Assembly (NCBI RefSeq): GCF_009749405.1 | Contig: NZ_WBIQ01000001.1 | Coordinates: 124,001 to 188,000, forward strand | Length of the DNA stretch: 64,000 nucleotides | Direction of reading: 5' to 3' | Source of the DNA: Agromyces lapidis | GTDB lineage: Bacteria; Actinomycetota; Actinomycetes; Actinomycetales; Microbacteriaceae | Shown here: positions 19,358-28,919 of the stretch, one piece after another | How positions within the stretch are numbered: position 1 is the first letter of the stretch | Layout: each line of letters opens with the position of its first letter | The notes under the pieces: generated by a model | Seen by the model: only the letters and a program-made list of their open reading frames with translations | Told to the model about the DNA's origin: nothing | Database searches by the model: none | Made by a program: the position numbers and the translations under genes

Positions 19358-21192
19358 TCTCGGCCGGTCGAGTAGGCGCGGAGCGACGTATCGAGACCCC
19401 GGATGCCGCGGCGCTCGCCGCGCTCGCGGGCCGGCACCTCGACCTCGTGCAGGCCCCGTTCACGCTGCCGCGCTCGCGCGTGCTCGTGTTCCGGGAGGAC
19501 CGCGCCGAGCGGGCCGAGCGGGGCGGCGCCGAGGGCGCACCCCCGGCCACCGCGCTGCGGGTGCACACCTCCGAGTACGAGCGCTGGCTCGACGAGTGCC
19601 GGGTCATCGACGAACTCAGGGTCGTGGATGCCTCGGGGCGGGCGCTGCCCGTCACCTCGGTGCTGCCGCATGCGATCGAGTTCGGCGGGGGAGCGACGAC
19701 GCTGAGCTTCGCCGGCCCGGGCGCGCTCACGATCGGCCTCTCCGTCGGTCGAGTAGGCGCGCAGCGCCGTATCGAGACCACGGATGCAGGTTTCGACACG
19801 CTCGCTGGCGCTCGCTACTCGACCGGCGTCACGGTCGAGTGGACGACCCCCGACGGCGCGACCACGAGGGTCGGGCTCACGGCCGACGCGCCCGCCATGC
19901 GCCTGCACGTCGGCGCCGACCGCGGCGTCGCCCACGAGGCATCCGACTCGCACGCCGACGACCTGGCCGCGACCGAGCAGCTCTGGGGCGACTGGTTCGC
20001 GAAGTGCCCGATCGTGCGCGACGAACTGCAGCAGATGACCGCATTCTGCTGGTGGGTGCTCGGCGCGAACATCGTCGAGCTGCCCTCGCTCGGGTCGGCG
20101 CGCGGCGTCGTGCCCTCGAAGATCGGCTACGTCGGCGTGTGGCAGTGGGACGCGTACTTCATCGCCGTGGGCCTCCGCCACGGCGATCCGGCGCTCGCCC
20201 GCGAGCAGCTCGAGATCGCGTTCCGGTTTCCCAGTGCCGACGGGCAGCTGCCCGACGTCGTGCACGAGGAGGGCGTGCTCGCCACGAGCGACGACCTGCC
20301 GCAGGCCGACCGCGACCGGCTGCGTCGCGCGGGCTCGCAGATCGCCGACCCCGACGCGCCGGTGCCCCTCACCAAGCCGCCGCTCGCGGCCTGGGCGCTG
20401 CGCAAGGTGCTCGAGGTCGAGGACGCCCCCGAGTGGGCGCGCGCACAGCTCGCCGTCGTCCGCCGCTCGCAGGACTGGTGGTTCGCCGGCAGCGACCTCG
20501 ACGGCGACGGGATGCCCGAGTACGGCCACCCCTACTCGTCCGGCCTCGACGACAGCCCGATCTTCGACGGCCCGCTGCCGACGACCGCGCCCGACCTCGG
20601 TGCCTACCTCGTGCTGCAGGACCTCGAGCTCGCCGCGCTCGCCGAACGGTACGGCGCGGATGCCGCGGGCGACCCCCGCGGGCACCGCGAACGCGCGGAG
20701 CGCACGCTCGAGCTGCTGCTCGGGATGTGGGACGAGGCATCCGGGCGCTTCCTCGCCCGCGCGGCGGGAGACGAGGTCGCGAGCGACGCGGTCGTCGGAT
20801 TCATGCCGCTGCTCACCGGGCGTCTGCCGCAGAACGTGGCCGACGCGCTCCTCGCCGCGCTCGGAGATCCCGAGCGGTACGCGCTGCCGTGGGCGGTGCC
20901 GACGGTCTCGGCCGCCGACCCCGACTTCTCGGCCGAGCGGATGTGGCGCGGGCCGGTGTGGGTGAACACCAACACCCTGATCGTCGAGGGGCTGCGGGCG
21001 TCGGGGCATCCCGAACTCGCCCGCGAACTCGCCGAACGCACCGTCGCGCTCGTCGTGCACGGCGGCGGGCCGCACGAGTACTTCAACCCGCTCACCGGCA
21101 GGAAGGCGCGCACGGCGACGACCGCGTTCGGCTGGTCGGCCGCCCTGTTCATCGACCTCGCCGTCGAGCTCTCCGCCTCGCCGGACGCGTAG
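19354..21192 (+). CDS. Glycoside hydrolase, GH63/MGH1-like glucosidase
   Basis: 612-aa cytoplasmic protein. After a beta-rich N-terminal region it has the (alpha/alpha)6 toroid signatures of GH63/YgjK and mannosylglycerate-hydrolase-like enzymes: GVWQWDAYFIAVGLRHGD, EYGHPYSSGLDDSP (likely acid) and HEYFNPLTGRKARTATTAFGWS (likely base). It should cleave an alpha-glucoside or related glycoside brought in by the importer encoded just upstream; the ATG overlaps the permease stop as ATGA. Two palindromic repeats are inserted in frame. One encodes residues about 5-15. The other (19747-19824) adds about 26 residues in the N-terminal domain, so part of the protein is repeat-derived and probably surface loop. 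Confidence 0.75.
   Translation: MISAGRVGAERRIETPDAAALAALAGRHLDLVQAPFTLPRSRVLVFREDRAERAERGGAEGAPPATALRVHTSEYERWLDECRVIDELRVVDASGRALPVTSVLPHAIEFGGGATTLSFAGPGALTIGLSVGRVGAQRRIETTDAGFDTLAGARYSTGVTVEWTTPDGATTRVGLTADAPAMRLHVGADRGVAHEASDSHADDLAATEQLWGDWFAKCPIVRDELQQMTAFCWWVLGANIVELPSLGSARGVVPSKIGYVGVWQWDAYFIAVGLRHGDPALAREQLEIAFRFPSADGQLPDVVHEEGVLATSDDLPQADRDRLRRAGSQIADPDAPVPLTKPPLAAWALRKVLEVEDAPEWARAQLAVVRRSQDWWFAGSDLDGDGMPEYGHPYSSGLDDSPIFDGPLPTTAPDLGAYLVLQDLELAALAERYGADAAGDPRGHRERAERTLELLLGMWDEASGRFLARAAGDEVASDAVVGFMPLLTGRLPQNVADALLAALGDPERYALPWAVPTVSAADPDFSAERMWRGPVWVNTNTLIVEGLRASGHPELARELAERTVALVVHGGGPHEYFNPLTGRKARTATTAFGWSAALFIDLAVELSASPDA
19366..19398. repeat. REP-like palindromic repeat, copy in GH63-like gene (5' end)
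   Basis: The 33-nt element starts GGTCGAGTAGGCG and ends CGTATCGAGACC. It encodes the reading GRVGAERRIET at the extreme N-terminus. Confidence 0.75.
19747..19824. repeat. Paired REP-like elements inside the GH63-like gene
   Basis: A 33-nt element (19747-19779) and a related element (19789-19824, ending CTCGCTACTCGACC) stand head to head with a 9-nt spacer, like a two-REP unit. The pair is in frame and adds VGAQRRIETTDAGFDTLAG-type residues. The first half is the exact reverse complement of the copy at 27369-27401. Confidence 0.8.
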
Positions 21193-21263
21193 CGCGAAGC
21201 GCGGATCGAGACCCTCCCGGAGGCATCCGTGGTCTCGATGCAGTGCTGCGCGCCTGCCCGACC
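21188..21263. repeat. Degenerate REP-like pair in the gap before the second binding protein
   Basis: GCGGATCGAGACC at 21201-21213 and GGTCTCGATGCAG...GCCCGACC at 21231-21263 match the family imperfectly. They lie in the only intergenic gap between the two importers and may act as an mRNA-stabilising or terminator-like structure. Confidence 0.6.
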
Positions 21264-21304
21264 GCCTCACCGAATGCAGTTCCCAACCAGACAAGGAAGT
21301 CCAG

Positions 21305-22618
21305 ATGAGATCACGCACCCTGCTCGCCCCCGTCGTCGCCCTCGCCGGCGCCGCGCTGCTCGCCGGCTGCGCCATGGGCGGCGGCCAACCCGCGGGCGAG
21401 GTCGTGCTCGACCCCGACGCCAAGCTCGAGGGCGAGATCACCGTGTGGTCGTGGGACGTCGCCGCGACCGCACTCGATCGCCTCGGCGACGAGTTCGAGG
21501 CGGCGCACCCCGGCACGACCGTGAACGTCGTCGACGTCGGCTACGACAACGCGTACGACAAGCTCTCCGTCGGCCTCCAGGCCGGCAGCGGCCTGCCCGA
21601 CGTCGTCACGATCGAGACCGACCGCGCCCCCGGCTACATCAACGAGTTCCCCGCCGGGCTCGTCGACCTCGACCCCGTGCTCGGTGACGACGAGGCCGAC
21701 TTCGATCCGTTCAAGTGGCAGGCGCAGTCCGACGCCGACGGCGCGCTGAAGGTCGCCCCGTGGGACTCGGGCACCGTGGGGCTGTTCTACCGCACCGACT
21801 ACTTCGAGGAGGCGGGCATCGACCCGGCCTCGATCGCGACCTGGGATGACCTCGTCGCCGCGGGCGAGGTCATCAAGGCGAAGACCGGGCACACGCTGCT
21901 CTCGCTCGACGTCGCGACCGGCGGCGGATTCCAGATGCTGCTGCAGCAGCAGGGGCAGGGGCTCTTCGACGAGAACGGCGACATCACCGTGAACTCGCCC
22001 GAGGCCGTCGAAGCCCTGACCCTGCTGCAGACCCTCAACGAGAAGGGCCTGCTGAAGAACGTCAAGGGATGGGACGGCCGCGTCACGAGCGCCAAGGACG
22101 GCGACTCGGCCGTCACCCCCGAGGCCGTGTGGTGGATCGGCACCCTGCTCGGCGATGCCCCCGAGCTCTCGGGCACGTACGGCGTCACCGAGCTGCCCGC
22201 CTTCGAGGAGGGCGGCGTGCGCACCTCGAACAGCGGAGGGTCGGGCCTCTCGGTGCCGGCGCAGGCGAAGAACCCGCAGCTCGCGGCGGCCTTCGTCGCC
22301 TTCGCGCTCGCCGACGCCGACAACCAGGTGTCGATGATGCAGAACGAGGGGCTCTTCCCGTCGTACCTGCCCGCGCTGCAGGCCGACTACTTCGCCGAGC
22401 CCCAGGAGTACTTCGGCGGCCAGCCGGTGTACGAGCTCTTCGCGGAGCAGACCGCGAACATCCCCGCGATCACCTTCACGACCGACAATGCCGAGGCGAG
22501 CGACATCGTGGCGAACGCCGTCGTCGCCGCCGTGCTGAACGGCGCCGACCCGCAGCAGACGCTCGACGACGCGGCGCAGCAGATCGCCACCGCCACCGAC
22601 CGCGAGATCGCCGAGTAG
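21305..22618 (+). CDS. Second extracellular sugar-binding lipoprotein (CUT1)
   Basis: 437-aa solute-binding protein with a signal peptide and lipobox LAGC (C22). The mature start [20 protein letters not shown] and the [18 protein letters not shown] segment are typical of family-1 proteins of the UgpB/MalE type. It is clearly paralogous in function to the 16139 protein but low in similarity, so it probably binds a different glycoside. AAGGAAG lies upstream of the ATG. Two permeases follow directly. Confidence 0.9.
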   Translation: MRSRTLLAPVVALAGAALLAGCAMGGGQPAGEVVLDPDAKLEGEITVWSWDVAATALDRLGDEFEAAHPGTTVNVVDVGYDNAYDKLSVGLQAGSGLPDVVTIETDRAPGYINEFPAGLVDLDPVLGDDEADFDPFKWQAQSDADGALKVAPWDSGTVGLFYRTDYFEEAGIDPASIATWDDLVAAGEVIKAKTGHTLLSLDVATGGGFQMLLQQQGQGLFDENGDITVNSPEAVEALTLLQTLNEKGLLKNVKGWDGRVTSAKDGDSAVTPEAVWWIGTLLGDAPELSGTYGVTELPAFEEGGVRTSNSGGSGLSVPAQAKNPQLAAAFVAFALADADNQVSMMQNEGLFPSYLPALQADYFAEPQEYFGGQPVYELFAEQTANIPAITFTTDNAEASDIVANAVVAAVLNGADPQQTLDDAAQQIATATDREIAE

Positions 22619-22629
22619 GCGGAGCCGAC

Positions 22630-23595
22630 ATGACCGCACCGACGTTCGCCACCGGCGAGCGCGGCGCAGAAGGCGCGACCGCGCGGCGCGGCCGGGCGGG
22701 GCGACCGGATGCCCCGCCCCGCCGCCCCCGGGCGCTGGGGCGTCGGCTCCAGCGCCCGGGCGCGTGGTTCGCGCTGCCCGCCGCCGCGCTTCTCGCCCTG
22801 TTCTTCGCCTACCCGCTCGTCACCTCGCTCTGGCAGAGCTTCTTCGCCACCTCGGGCGGGGTCTCCACCTGGGTCGGGCTCGAGCAGTACGCCCGGCTCT
22901 TCGAGGACCCGCTGATCGGCAAGAGCCTCGTCAACGCGGGGATCATCCTCGTGGTGCAGGTGCCGCTCATGATCGGGCTCGCGCTCGGCCTCGCCTACCT
23001 GCTGAACCAGTCGTGGCTCCGGTTCCGTTCGGGGTTCCGGCTGCTGACGTTCCTCCCCGCCGTGACGACGCTCGTCGCCTACGCGGTCGTGTTCCGCGTG
23101 ATGCTCTCGACCGACGGCGGCGCCGTCAACCAGGTGCTCGGCCTGTTCGGCGCGCAGCCGATCGACTGGCTCAACAACGAGTGGTGGGCGCGCGTCGCCG
23201 TGATCGCCGCGATCACGTGGCGGTGGACCGGCTACAACATGGTGATCATCCTGGCTGGGCTGCAGTCGATCCCCGGGGAGCTCTACGAGGCCGCCCGCAT
23301 CGACGGGGCGGGACGCTGGCAGATCTTCACCAGGATCGTCATCCCGCAGCTGCGTCCGGTGCTGATCTTCACGACCGTGACCTCGACGATCGGGGCGCTG
23401 CAGCTCTTCGACGAGAACTACATCCTCACCGAGGGCGGCCCGAACGACGCGACGCTGACCCCGGTGCTCTACCTCTACAAGGTGGGCTTCCGGCAGTTCG
23501 ACTTCGGTTACGCCTCGGCGATCGCCTGGCTGCTCGTCGTGCTGACGGCCGTGATCGCCTTCATCCAGTTCCGACTCATGCGGGAGAAGCCGTGA
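22630..23595 (+). CDS. Sugar ABC transporter permease, MalF-like (second importer)
   Basis: 321-aa permease with a basic/proline-rich N-terminus of about 40 residues and six helices. The EAA loop reads [21 protein letters not shown]. The ATG follows the binding-protein stop by 11 nt. A GC-rich hairpin (22694-22719) lies within its first 30 codons. No dedicated ATPase is linked. Confidence 0.92.
   Translation: MTAPTFATGERGAEGATARRGRAGRPDAPPRRPRALGRRLQRPGAWFALPAAALLALFFAYPLVTSLWQSFFATSGGVSTWVGLEQYARLFEDPLIGKSLVNAGIILVVQVPLMIGLALGLAYLLNQSWLRFRSGFRLLTFLPAVTTLVAYAVVFRVMLSTDGGAVNQVLGLFGAQPIDWLNNEWWARVAVIAAITWRWTGYNMVIILAGLQSIPGELYEAARIDGAGRWQIFTRIVIPQLRPVLIFTTVTSTIGALQLFDENYILTEGGPNDATLTPVLYLYKVGFRQFDFGYASAIAWLLVVLTAVIAFIQFRLMREKP
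22694..22719 (+). terminator. Hairpin in the 5' coding part of the second MalF-like gene
   Basis: GGGCGGGGC and GCCCCGCCC pair with an 8-nt loop, about 75 nt after the binding-protein stop. The position parallels the hairpin at 17465-17497 in the first importer. Confidence 0.4.
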
Positions 23596-24509
23596 CCGCG
23601 ACCAGCGCCCTGAGCTCCGTCGATCCCGCCCGTCGGGGCGGCCCCGACGGGCGGGAACCCCGTGAGGCGCTCGCCCGTCGAACGGCGTTCGCCCGTGGCA
23701 TCCTGCGCGCCCCCGTGTACCTGCTGCTCGCCGTCGCGAGCGTGCTCTCGGTGCTGCCGTTCCTCTGGATGGTCATCGCGTCGACGCACCAGACCTCCGA
23801 GCTGTTCGGCACGCCGCTACCGGTGCTGCCGGGCGGCGAGCTCTGGGTGAACCTCGCCCGGCTGCAGGAGTCGGTGAACTTCAGCCAGGTGATGCTCAAC
23901 AGCTTGGCGATCGCCGTGATCTACACGGTGTTCTCGTCGATCGTGAGCGTGATGGCCGGGTACGGCCTTGCGACGTACCGTTTCCGTGGGCGCGGGGTGC
24001 TGCTCGGGGTCGTGCTCGTGACGATGATGATCCCGATGCAGGTGCTGCTCGTGCCGCTCTTCCAGATGATGGCGAGCGCAGGGTGGATCGACAGCTACCA
24101 GGCCGTGATCCTGCCGTTCCTCGCGAACGCATTCGGCATCTTCCTGATGCGCCAGGCGTTCCTCGACTTCCCGTTGACGCTCATCGAGGCCGCGCGCATC
24201 GACGGCGCGGGGGAGCTGCGCACCTTCTACCGGATCGTGCTGCCGGTCGCCCGCCCGCAGATCGCGGCGCTCGTCATCTACACCTTCATCAGCCAGTGGA
24301 ACTCGTTCATCTGGCCGCTGCTCATGCTGAACACCGAGGACAAGTACACCGTGCCGGTGGCGCTCAACACGATGATCGGCATGTCGCGCGTCGACTACTC
24401 GGGCCTCATGCTCGGCTCGCTGCTCGCGACACTGCCGCTCATGCTGCTGTTCCTGGTGTTCCAGAAGCAGTTCGTGTCGGGCCTGCTCGGCGGCGCGGTC
24501 AAGGGCTGA
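23592..24509 (+). CDS. Sugar ABC transporter permease, MalG-like (second importer)
   Basis: 305-aa permease whose GTG start overlaps the preceding stop as GTGA. Six helices are visible. The EAA motif reads [21 protein letters not shown]. The C-terminus ends in [16 protein letters not shown], the usual MalG tail. Its first codons contain the perfect palindrome 23625-23655. Confidence 0.92.
   Translation: MTATSALSSVDPARRGGPDGREPREALARRTAFARGILRAPVYLLLAVASVLSVLPFLWMVIASTHQTSELFGTPLPVLPGGELWVNLARLQESVNFSQVMLNSLAIAVIYTVFSSIVSVMAGYGLATYRFRGRGVLLGVVLVTMMIPMQVLLVPLFQMMASAGWIDSYQAVILPFLANAFGIFLMRQAFLDFPLTLIEAARIDGAGELRTFYRIVLPVARPQIAALVIYTFISQWNSFIWPLLMLNTEDKYTVPVALNTMIGMSRVDYSGLMLGSLLATLPLMLLFLVFQKQFVSGLLGGAVKG
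23625..23655 (+). terminator. Perfect 31-nt palindrome in the MalG-like 5' coding region
   Basis: CCCGCCCGTCGGGGC and its complement flank a single G. As RNA it would form a very stable hairpin about 30 nt after the start codon, a third instance of a stem at the head of a permease gene. Confidence 0.45.
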
Positions 24510-24518
24510 TGCCGGTGA

Positions 24519-24558
24519 TCGGATGCCTCGTGGCGGACGTCGGCCACGAGGCATCCGA
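24519..24558. terminator. Bidirectional terminator between the importer operon and the GntR gene
   Basis: TCGGATGCCTCGTGGC pairs with its complement across an 8-nt loop. It serves the plus-strand permease (stop 24509) and the minus-strand regulator (stop 24568). GGATGCC/GGCATCC arm family. Confidence 0.85.
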
Positions 24559-24567
24559 CCGGCCGGG

Positions 24568-25224
24568 CTACGCGGTGAAGTAGGGGCTCGACGCGTTGTC
24601 GAGGATGCGGCGCATGCCGTGCAGCCAGTTGACCTTGAGTGCGGCGATCGCGCCGGGCACGTCGCCGTCGGCGAGGCGCGAGGCGATCGCGGCGTGCTCG
24701 GCGGCGACGCGTTCGACCATGACGTCGTTCGGCACGAGCAGCGACTCGTAGCGGTGGAACGCCCCGCGCACGCTCTCGATGACGTCGAGCAGGCGCCGGT
24801 TCGGGCAGGCCGAGAGCATGATGCCGTGCCATTCGTCGTCCTTCGTGACCACGAGGGCGTGCTCGACGACCTCCTGGTCGAACTCGGCGGCGAGCTTCGC
24901 GAGACGGGCGCCGATGGCACGAAGCTCGTCGACCGGGCTGAGCTCGAGCGCCAGGCTCTCGAGCGCCGCCATGACGGGGGCGAGGTCTTCGAACTCGCTC
25001 GCGCTGAGCGGCACGAACCGGAAGCCCTTGCCGTTCTCGCTCGTGATCTGCCCCTCGCTCTCGAGGGCGATCAGCGCCTCGCGCAGGGGAGTGCGGCTGA
25101 CGCCGAGCTCGCCGGCGAGCTGCACCTCGTTGATGCCCTCGCCCGGCTGCACCTCACCCGCGCGCATGCGGGCGAGCAACTCCTCACGGACCTGCGAGCG
25201 CAGGTTCTTGCGTTCGATCGCCAT
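24568..25224 (-). CDS. GntR-family transcriptional regulator, FCD subfamily
   Basis: 218 aa. The N-terminal winged helix reads VREELLARMRAGEVQPGEGINEVQLAGELGVSRTPLREALIALE (written in parts: LAGELGVSRTPLREAL is the recognition region). The C-terminal all-helical FCD domain binds a small organic acid or sugar acid, often through a metal held by Asp/His residues such as those in HRYESLL and AEHAAIASRL. It is divergent from the GH42 gene. The shared TGTATACAGAATA sites at 25323 and 16058 make it the likely local repressor of the glycoside genes, with induction by their substrate. Confidence 0.88.
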   Translation of the reverse strand: MAIERKNLRSQVREELLARMRAGEVQPGEGINEVQLAGELGVSRTPLREALIALESEGQITSENGKGFRFVPLSASEFEDLAPVMAALESLALELSPVDELRAIGARLAKLAAEFDQEVVEHALVVTKDDEWHGIMLSACPNRRLLDVIESVRGAFHRYESLLVPNDVMVERVAAEHAAIASRLADGDVPGAIAALKVNWLHGMRRILDNASSPYFTA

Positions 25225-25322
25225 GAGATCGCCTTTCGGGCCGCGTGCGGCCGTTCGTCCATCGCCGCCAGCCTAGGGCTCCGCCCGGGCTTGACCGGTT
25301 CCGGCATCCGGTTTACGGTGTC

Positions 25323-25344
25323 TGTATACAGAATACATTCTGCA
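25323..25344. promoter_or_regulatory. GntR operator in the divergent gntR/GH42 promoter region
   Basis: TGTATACAGAATACATTCTG contains the palindromic core TGTATACA and an imperfect inverted repeat ATACAGAAT / ATTCTGCAT. Its first 13 nt recur exactly at 16058-16070. It lies about 60 nt before the GH42 start and 100 nt before the regulator start. Confidence 0.75.
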
Positions 25345-25385
25345 TCGCAGACTGTACATCCCCACGCACTCACAGAGGAGCAGAT

Positions 25386-27512
25386 GTGGCCGACGAGTCC
25401 CCTCGGGCGATCCGCCTCGACGCGCTCGCCTATGGCGGCGACTACAACCCCGACCAGTGGAGCGAGGAAGTCTGGCGCGAGGACGCCCGGCTCATGCGCG
25501 AGGCCGGCGTCAACATCGTGAGCCTTCCGGTCTTCTCGTGGCCGCAGCTCGAGACCGCCCCCGGCGTCTACGAGTGGGGCTGGCTCGACCAGGTCATCGC
25601 GATCCTCTGGGACGCTGGAATCCGCATCGACCTCGCGACCGCGACCGCGACTCCGCCGTCGTGGCTCATCCGCAGCCACCCCGAGATGCTGCCGTGGAAC
25701 GAGGACGGCCAGCGCCTCGAGTTCGGCTCGCGGCAGGCCTACTGCCCGAGCTCGCCCGTCTGGCGAGAGAACGTCGCGCGGATGGCCCGTGCCATGGCCG
25801 ACCGCTACGGCGAGCACCCCGCGCTCGCCCTCTGGCACGTCTCGAACGAGTACGGCGACCACGTCTCGCGCTGCTGGTGCCCCGAGTCGTCCGCGCACTT
25901 CCGCCGGTGGCTCGAGGCGCGCTACGGCGACCTCGACGGCCTCAACGAAGCGTGGGGCGTCAACGTCTGGGGGCAGCGCTACACCGACTGGGCGCACATC
26001 GAGGCGCCCCGGCGCTCGACCGGCCCGGTCAACCCGACGCAGCTCCTCGACTTCGAGCGCTTCTCGTCCGACGCGCTGCTCGAGCTCTTCCAGCTCGAGG
26101 TCGACATCCTGCGCGAGGTCACGCCCGAGATCGGCGTCACCACGAACTTCATGTCGATCCTCCGCGACCTGGACTACTGGGACTTCGCCGCCGTCGAGGA
26201 CCTCGTCACCGACGACGCCTACCCCGACCCGGCCGACCCGCTCGCCCACGTGCCCGCGGCCCTCAACTACGGCTACATGCGCTCGCTCAAGGGCGGGCGG
26301 CCGTGGCTGCTGCTCGAGCAAGCGCCGAGCGGCGTCAGCTGGCGCGACGTCAACGTGCCGAAGGCGCCCGGGCAATACCGCATCGGCAGCCTGCAGGCCA
26401 TCGCCCACGGCTCCGACGGCGCGATGGTGTTCCAGTGGCGCCAGGCGAAGTACGGCCAGGAGAAGTTCCATTCGGCGATGGTCGGGCACCGCGGCGAGGC
26501 TTCGCGCACCTTCCAGGAGGCGAAGGCGTTCGGCGCCGAGCTGAAGCACCTCGCGCCCGTGCGCGGCACCCGCGTGCGTTCGCGGGTCGCGCTCGTCGTC
26601 GACCACGACTCGTGGTGGGGCTCGTCGGCGACCGAGTCGCTGCCCTCGCAGCGCCTGAACTGGCTCGCGCAGGCCCGCGCCTGGCACGCGGCGCTGCACG
26701 CGCTCGGCCACCCGGTCGACACGGTGCGCGCGACCGGCCCGTTCGAGGGCTACGACGTCGTGGTCGCGCCGAATCTCTACGTGTCGGATGCCTCGCAGGC
26801 CGAAGCGCTCTCCGACTTCGTCGCCCGCGGCGGCCAGCTCGTGGTCGGCCCCTTCTCGGGCGTCGTCGACGCGACCGAGAAGGTGCACGACGGCGGCGCG
26901 CCCGGTCCGCTGCGCGGGCTCCTCGGGGTCGAGGTCGACGAGCACTGGCCCGTCGCCGACGGGCTCGCCGAACGCGTCGCGTTCGCCGCGGGCGGGGCGG
27001 AGTTCGACGCCCCGACCTGGGGCGAATGGCTCGAGGTGGCGGGCGGCGCCGAAGTGCTCGCGCACTACGCCTCGGGAGAGCTCGACGGGCGGGCCGCGAT
27101 CACGCGGCGCCCGCACGCCGGCGCCGAGGCATCCGGCGCCGCCTGGTACACGAGCTGCGTGCTGGAGCGCGCCGGGCTCGTCGCGCTCTTCCGCGAGGTG
27201 CTCGCCGCGGCCGGCCTGCCGGCCCGCGAACGGATCGACCTCGATCTCGAGGCCGTCACCCGCAGCGACGACACGACCGACTACACCTTCGTGCTCAACC
27301 ACGGCCGCCGCGAGCTCGTCGTCGACGTGCCCGCAGGGGCGCGCGATCTGCTGGCGGGCGCCGGCGGTGGTCTCGATACGGCGCTGCGCGCCTACTCGAC
27401 CGACCGAGCCACCCTCACGCTCCCGCGCTTCGGCGCCGCCGTGCTCGCCACCCCGCGGGCCGACGCGCCGCCCTTCATCACCCTGTCCGACTCCACCGAC
27501 ACGAACGACTGA
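25386..27512 (+). CDS. Beta-galactosidase, glycoside hydrolase family 42
   Basis: 708-aa retaining enzyme that hydrolyses terminal beta-galactosides. The TIM barrel starts YGGDYNPDQW. The acid/base glutamate is E155 in WHVSNEYG. The nucleophile is E311 in LLLEQAPSG. Cysteines in the SRCWCPES segment match the GH42 metal-binding cluster. A trimerisation domain and a C-terminal beta domain follow. The GTG at 25386 is chosen because GAGGAG ends 5 nt upstream; the overlapping ATG at 25384 is out of frame. A palindromic repeat (27369-27401) is read in frame in the C-terminal domain as LDTALRAYSTD. It is regulated with the importer at 16139 through the GntR site. Confidence 0.92.
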   Translation: MADESPRAIRLDALAYGGDYNPDQWSEEVWREDARLMREAGVNIVSLPVFSWPQLETAPGVYEWGWLDQVIAILWDAGIRIDLATATATPPSWLIRSHPEMLPWNEDGQRLEFGSRQAYCPSSPVWRENVARMARAMADRYGEHPALALWHVSNEYGDHVSRCWCPESSAHFRRWLEARYGDLDGLNEAWGVNVWGQRYTDWAHIEAPRRSTGPVNPTQLLDFERFSSDALLELFQLEVDILREVTPEIGVTTNFMSILRDLDYWDFAAVEDLVTDDAYPDPADPLAHVPAALNYGYMRSLKGGRPWLLLEQAPSGVSWRDVNVPKAPGQYRIGSLQAIAHGSDGAMVFQWRQAKYGQEKFHSAMVGHRGEASRTFQEAKAFGAELKHLAPVRGTRVRSRVALVVDHDSWWGSSATESLPSQRLNWLAQARAWHAALHALGHPVDTVRATGPFEGYDVVVAPNLYVSDASQAEALSDFVARGGQLVVGPFSGVVDATEKVHDGGAPGPLRGLLGVEVDEHWPVADGLAERVAFAAGGAEFDAPTWGEWLEVAGGAEVLAHYASGELDGRAAITRRPHAGAEASGAAWYTSCVLERAGLVALFREVLAAAGLPARERIDLDLEAVTRSDDTTDYTFVLNHGRRELVVDVPAGARDLLAGAGGGLDTALRAYSTDRATLTLPRFGAAVLATPRADAPPFITLSDSTDTND
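27369..27401. repeat. REP-like palindromic repeat inside the GH42 gene
   Basis: This 33-nt copy is the exact reverse complement of 19747-19779. It is in frame near the 3' end of the gene. Confidence 0.8.
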
Positions 27513-27518
27513 GGCACC

Positions 27519-28919
27519 ATGACCGACTCCTTCGTCCATCCGTACATCCCGAACACCGCGCCCGCGACGAAGCAGGCCATGCTCGACGCCGTCGGCGCGG
27601 CCTCGATCGAGGAGTTCTACGCCGACGTGCCCGCCGAGCTGCGGCTCGGGCGCGCGCTCGAGCTGCCGGCCCCGCTCGTCGCCGAGCAGGATCTGGCCCG
27701 CCACGTGCGCGGCCTCCTCGCGAAGAACCGCTCGACCGACGAACGACTGAGCTTCCTCGGCCACGGCACGTACCACCACTACGTGCCCGCGGTCGTCGAC
27801 GAGGTGATCAACCGCAGCGAGTTCCTCACCGCCTACGCGGGCGAGCCCTACGAGGACCACGGCCGTTTCCAGGCCCTGTTCCAGTACCAGTCGCTCATGG
27901 CCGAGCTGCTCGCGATGGACGTCGTGAACGTGCCCACCTACGACGGCTACCAGGCGACCGCGACGGGCCTCGCCATGGCCGGCCGCATTACCGGCCGCCG
28001 CCGCGTGCTCGTCGTGAGCGACGTGCTGCCCGCGAAGCACTCGAAGGTGCTCGACTTCGTTCGCGTGCACCTCGACCTCGAGATCGTCCCGACGGTGAAC
28101 GGCACTGCGGATGTCGCGGGGCTCGCCTCGCGGCTCGGCGACGACGTCGCCGCCGTATGGGTCGAGACCCCGAGCGTCACGGGCGCGGTCGAGGCATCCC
28201 TCGCGGCGATCGCCGACGCGGCGCACGCGGTCGGCGCGATCCTCGTCGTCGGCACCGATCCGATCGGCTACGGCGTACTGACGCCGCCCGCCGAGCAGGG
28301 CGCCGACATCGTGTGCGGCGACATCCAGTCGCTGGGGCTCCACCAGTGGTACGGCGGCGCCCACGGCGGCTTCATCGCCGTCGCCGACGACCCGACGTTC
28401 ATCATGGAGATGCCCTCGCGCCTCTTCGGCCTGGCCACGACCGACGTGCCCGGCGAGGTCGGTTTCGGCGACGTCGCCTACGAACGCACCTCCTTCGCCC
28501 TGCGCGAAGAGGGCAAGGAATGGGTCGGCACGGCCGCCGCGCTCTGGGGCATCGCCGCGGGCGTCTACCTCGCGCTCATGGGCCCGCAGGGCATGCGCGA
28601 GCTCGGCGAGCTGCTGCTCGCCCGCACCCGCTACGCGCAGCAGCGGCTCGCCGCGATCCCGGGCGTCGTGCTCGGCGACGACGCGCTGCACCTGCGCGAG
28701 TTCACGATCGACGTGTCGGGTGCGGGCCTCACCGCGGCCGGCGTCGTCGAGGCGCTGCGTCGCGACGGCATCGAGCCGGGCGTGCCGCTCGACGCGCACA
28801 CCCTCGCGGTGTGCGTCACCGAGCTCACGAGCCAGGCCGACATCGACCGGCTCGCCGCCGCGATCGGCGCGCTCGCCGAAGCATCCACCGCCACGACCAC
28901 CCAGGAGACCCGCGCATGA
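27519..28919 (+). CDS. gcvPA: Glycine dehydrogenase (decarboxylating) subunit 1
   Basis: 466-aa N-terminal half of the P-protein. The FVHPYIPNTAPATKQAMLDA start and the FLGHGTYHHYVPAVVDEVI segment are characteristic of GcvPA. With GcvPB it decarboxylates glycine and passes the aminomethyl group to lipoyl-GcvH. It lies 6 nt after the GH42 gene on the same strand and overlaps gcvPB by 4 nt. Neither gcvT nor gcvH is in the window, and the gene is placed in a catabolic operon with an AcoX-like gene rather than with the cleavage system, so its role may be specialised. Confidence 0.92.
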   Translation: MTDSFVHPYIPNTAPATKQAMLDAVGAASIEEFYADVPAELRLGRALELPAPLVAEQDLARHVRGLLAKNRSTDERLSFLGHGTYHHYVPAVVDEVINRSEFLTAYAGEPYEDHGRFQALFQYQSLMAELLAMDVVNVPTYDGYQATATGLAMAGRITGRRRVLVVSDVLPAKHSKVLDFVRVHLDLEIVPTVNGTADVAGLASRLGDDVAAVWVETPSVTGAVEASLAAIADAAHAVGAILVVGTDPIGYGVLTPPAEQGADIVCGDIQSLGLHQWYGGAHGGFIAVADDPTFIMEMPSRLFGLATTDVPGEVGFGDVAYERTSFALREEGKEWVGTAAALWGIAAGVYLALMGPQGMRELGELLLARTRYAQQRLAAIPGVVLGDDALHLREFTIDVSGAGLTAAGVVEALRRDGIEPGVPLDAHTLAVCVTELTSQADIDRLAAAIGALAEASTATTTQETRA

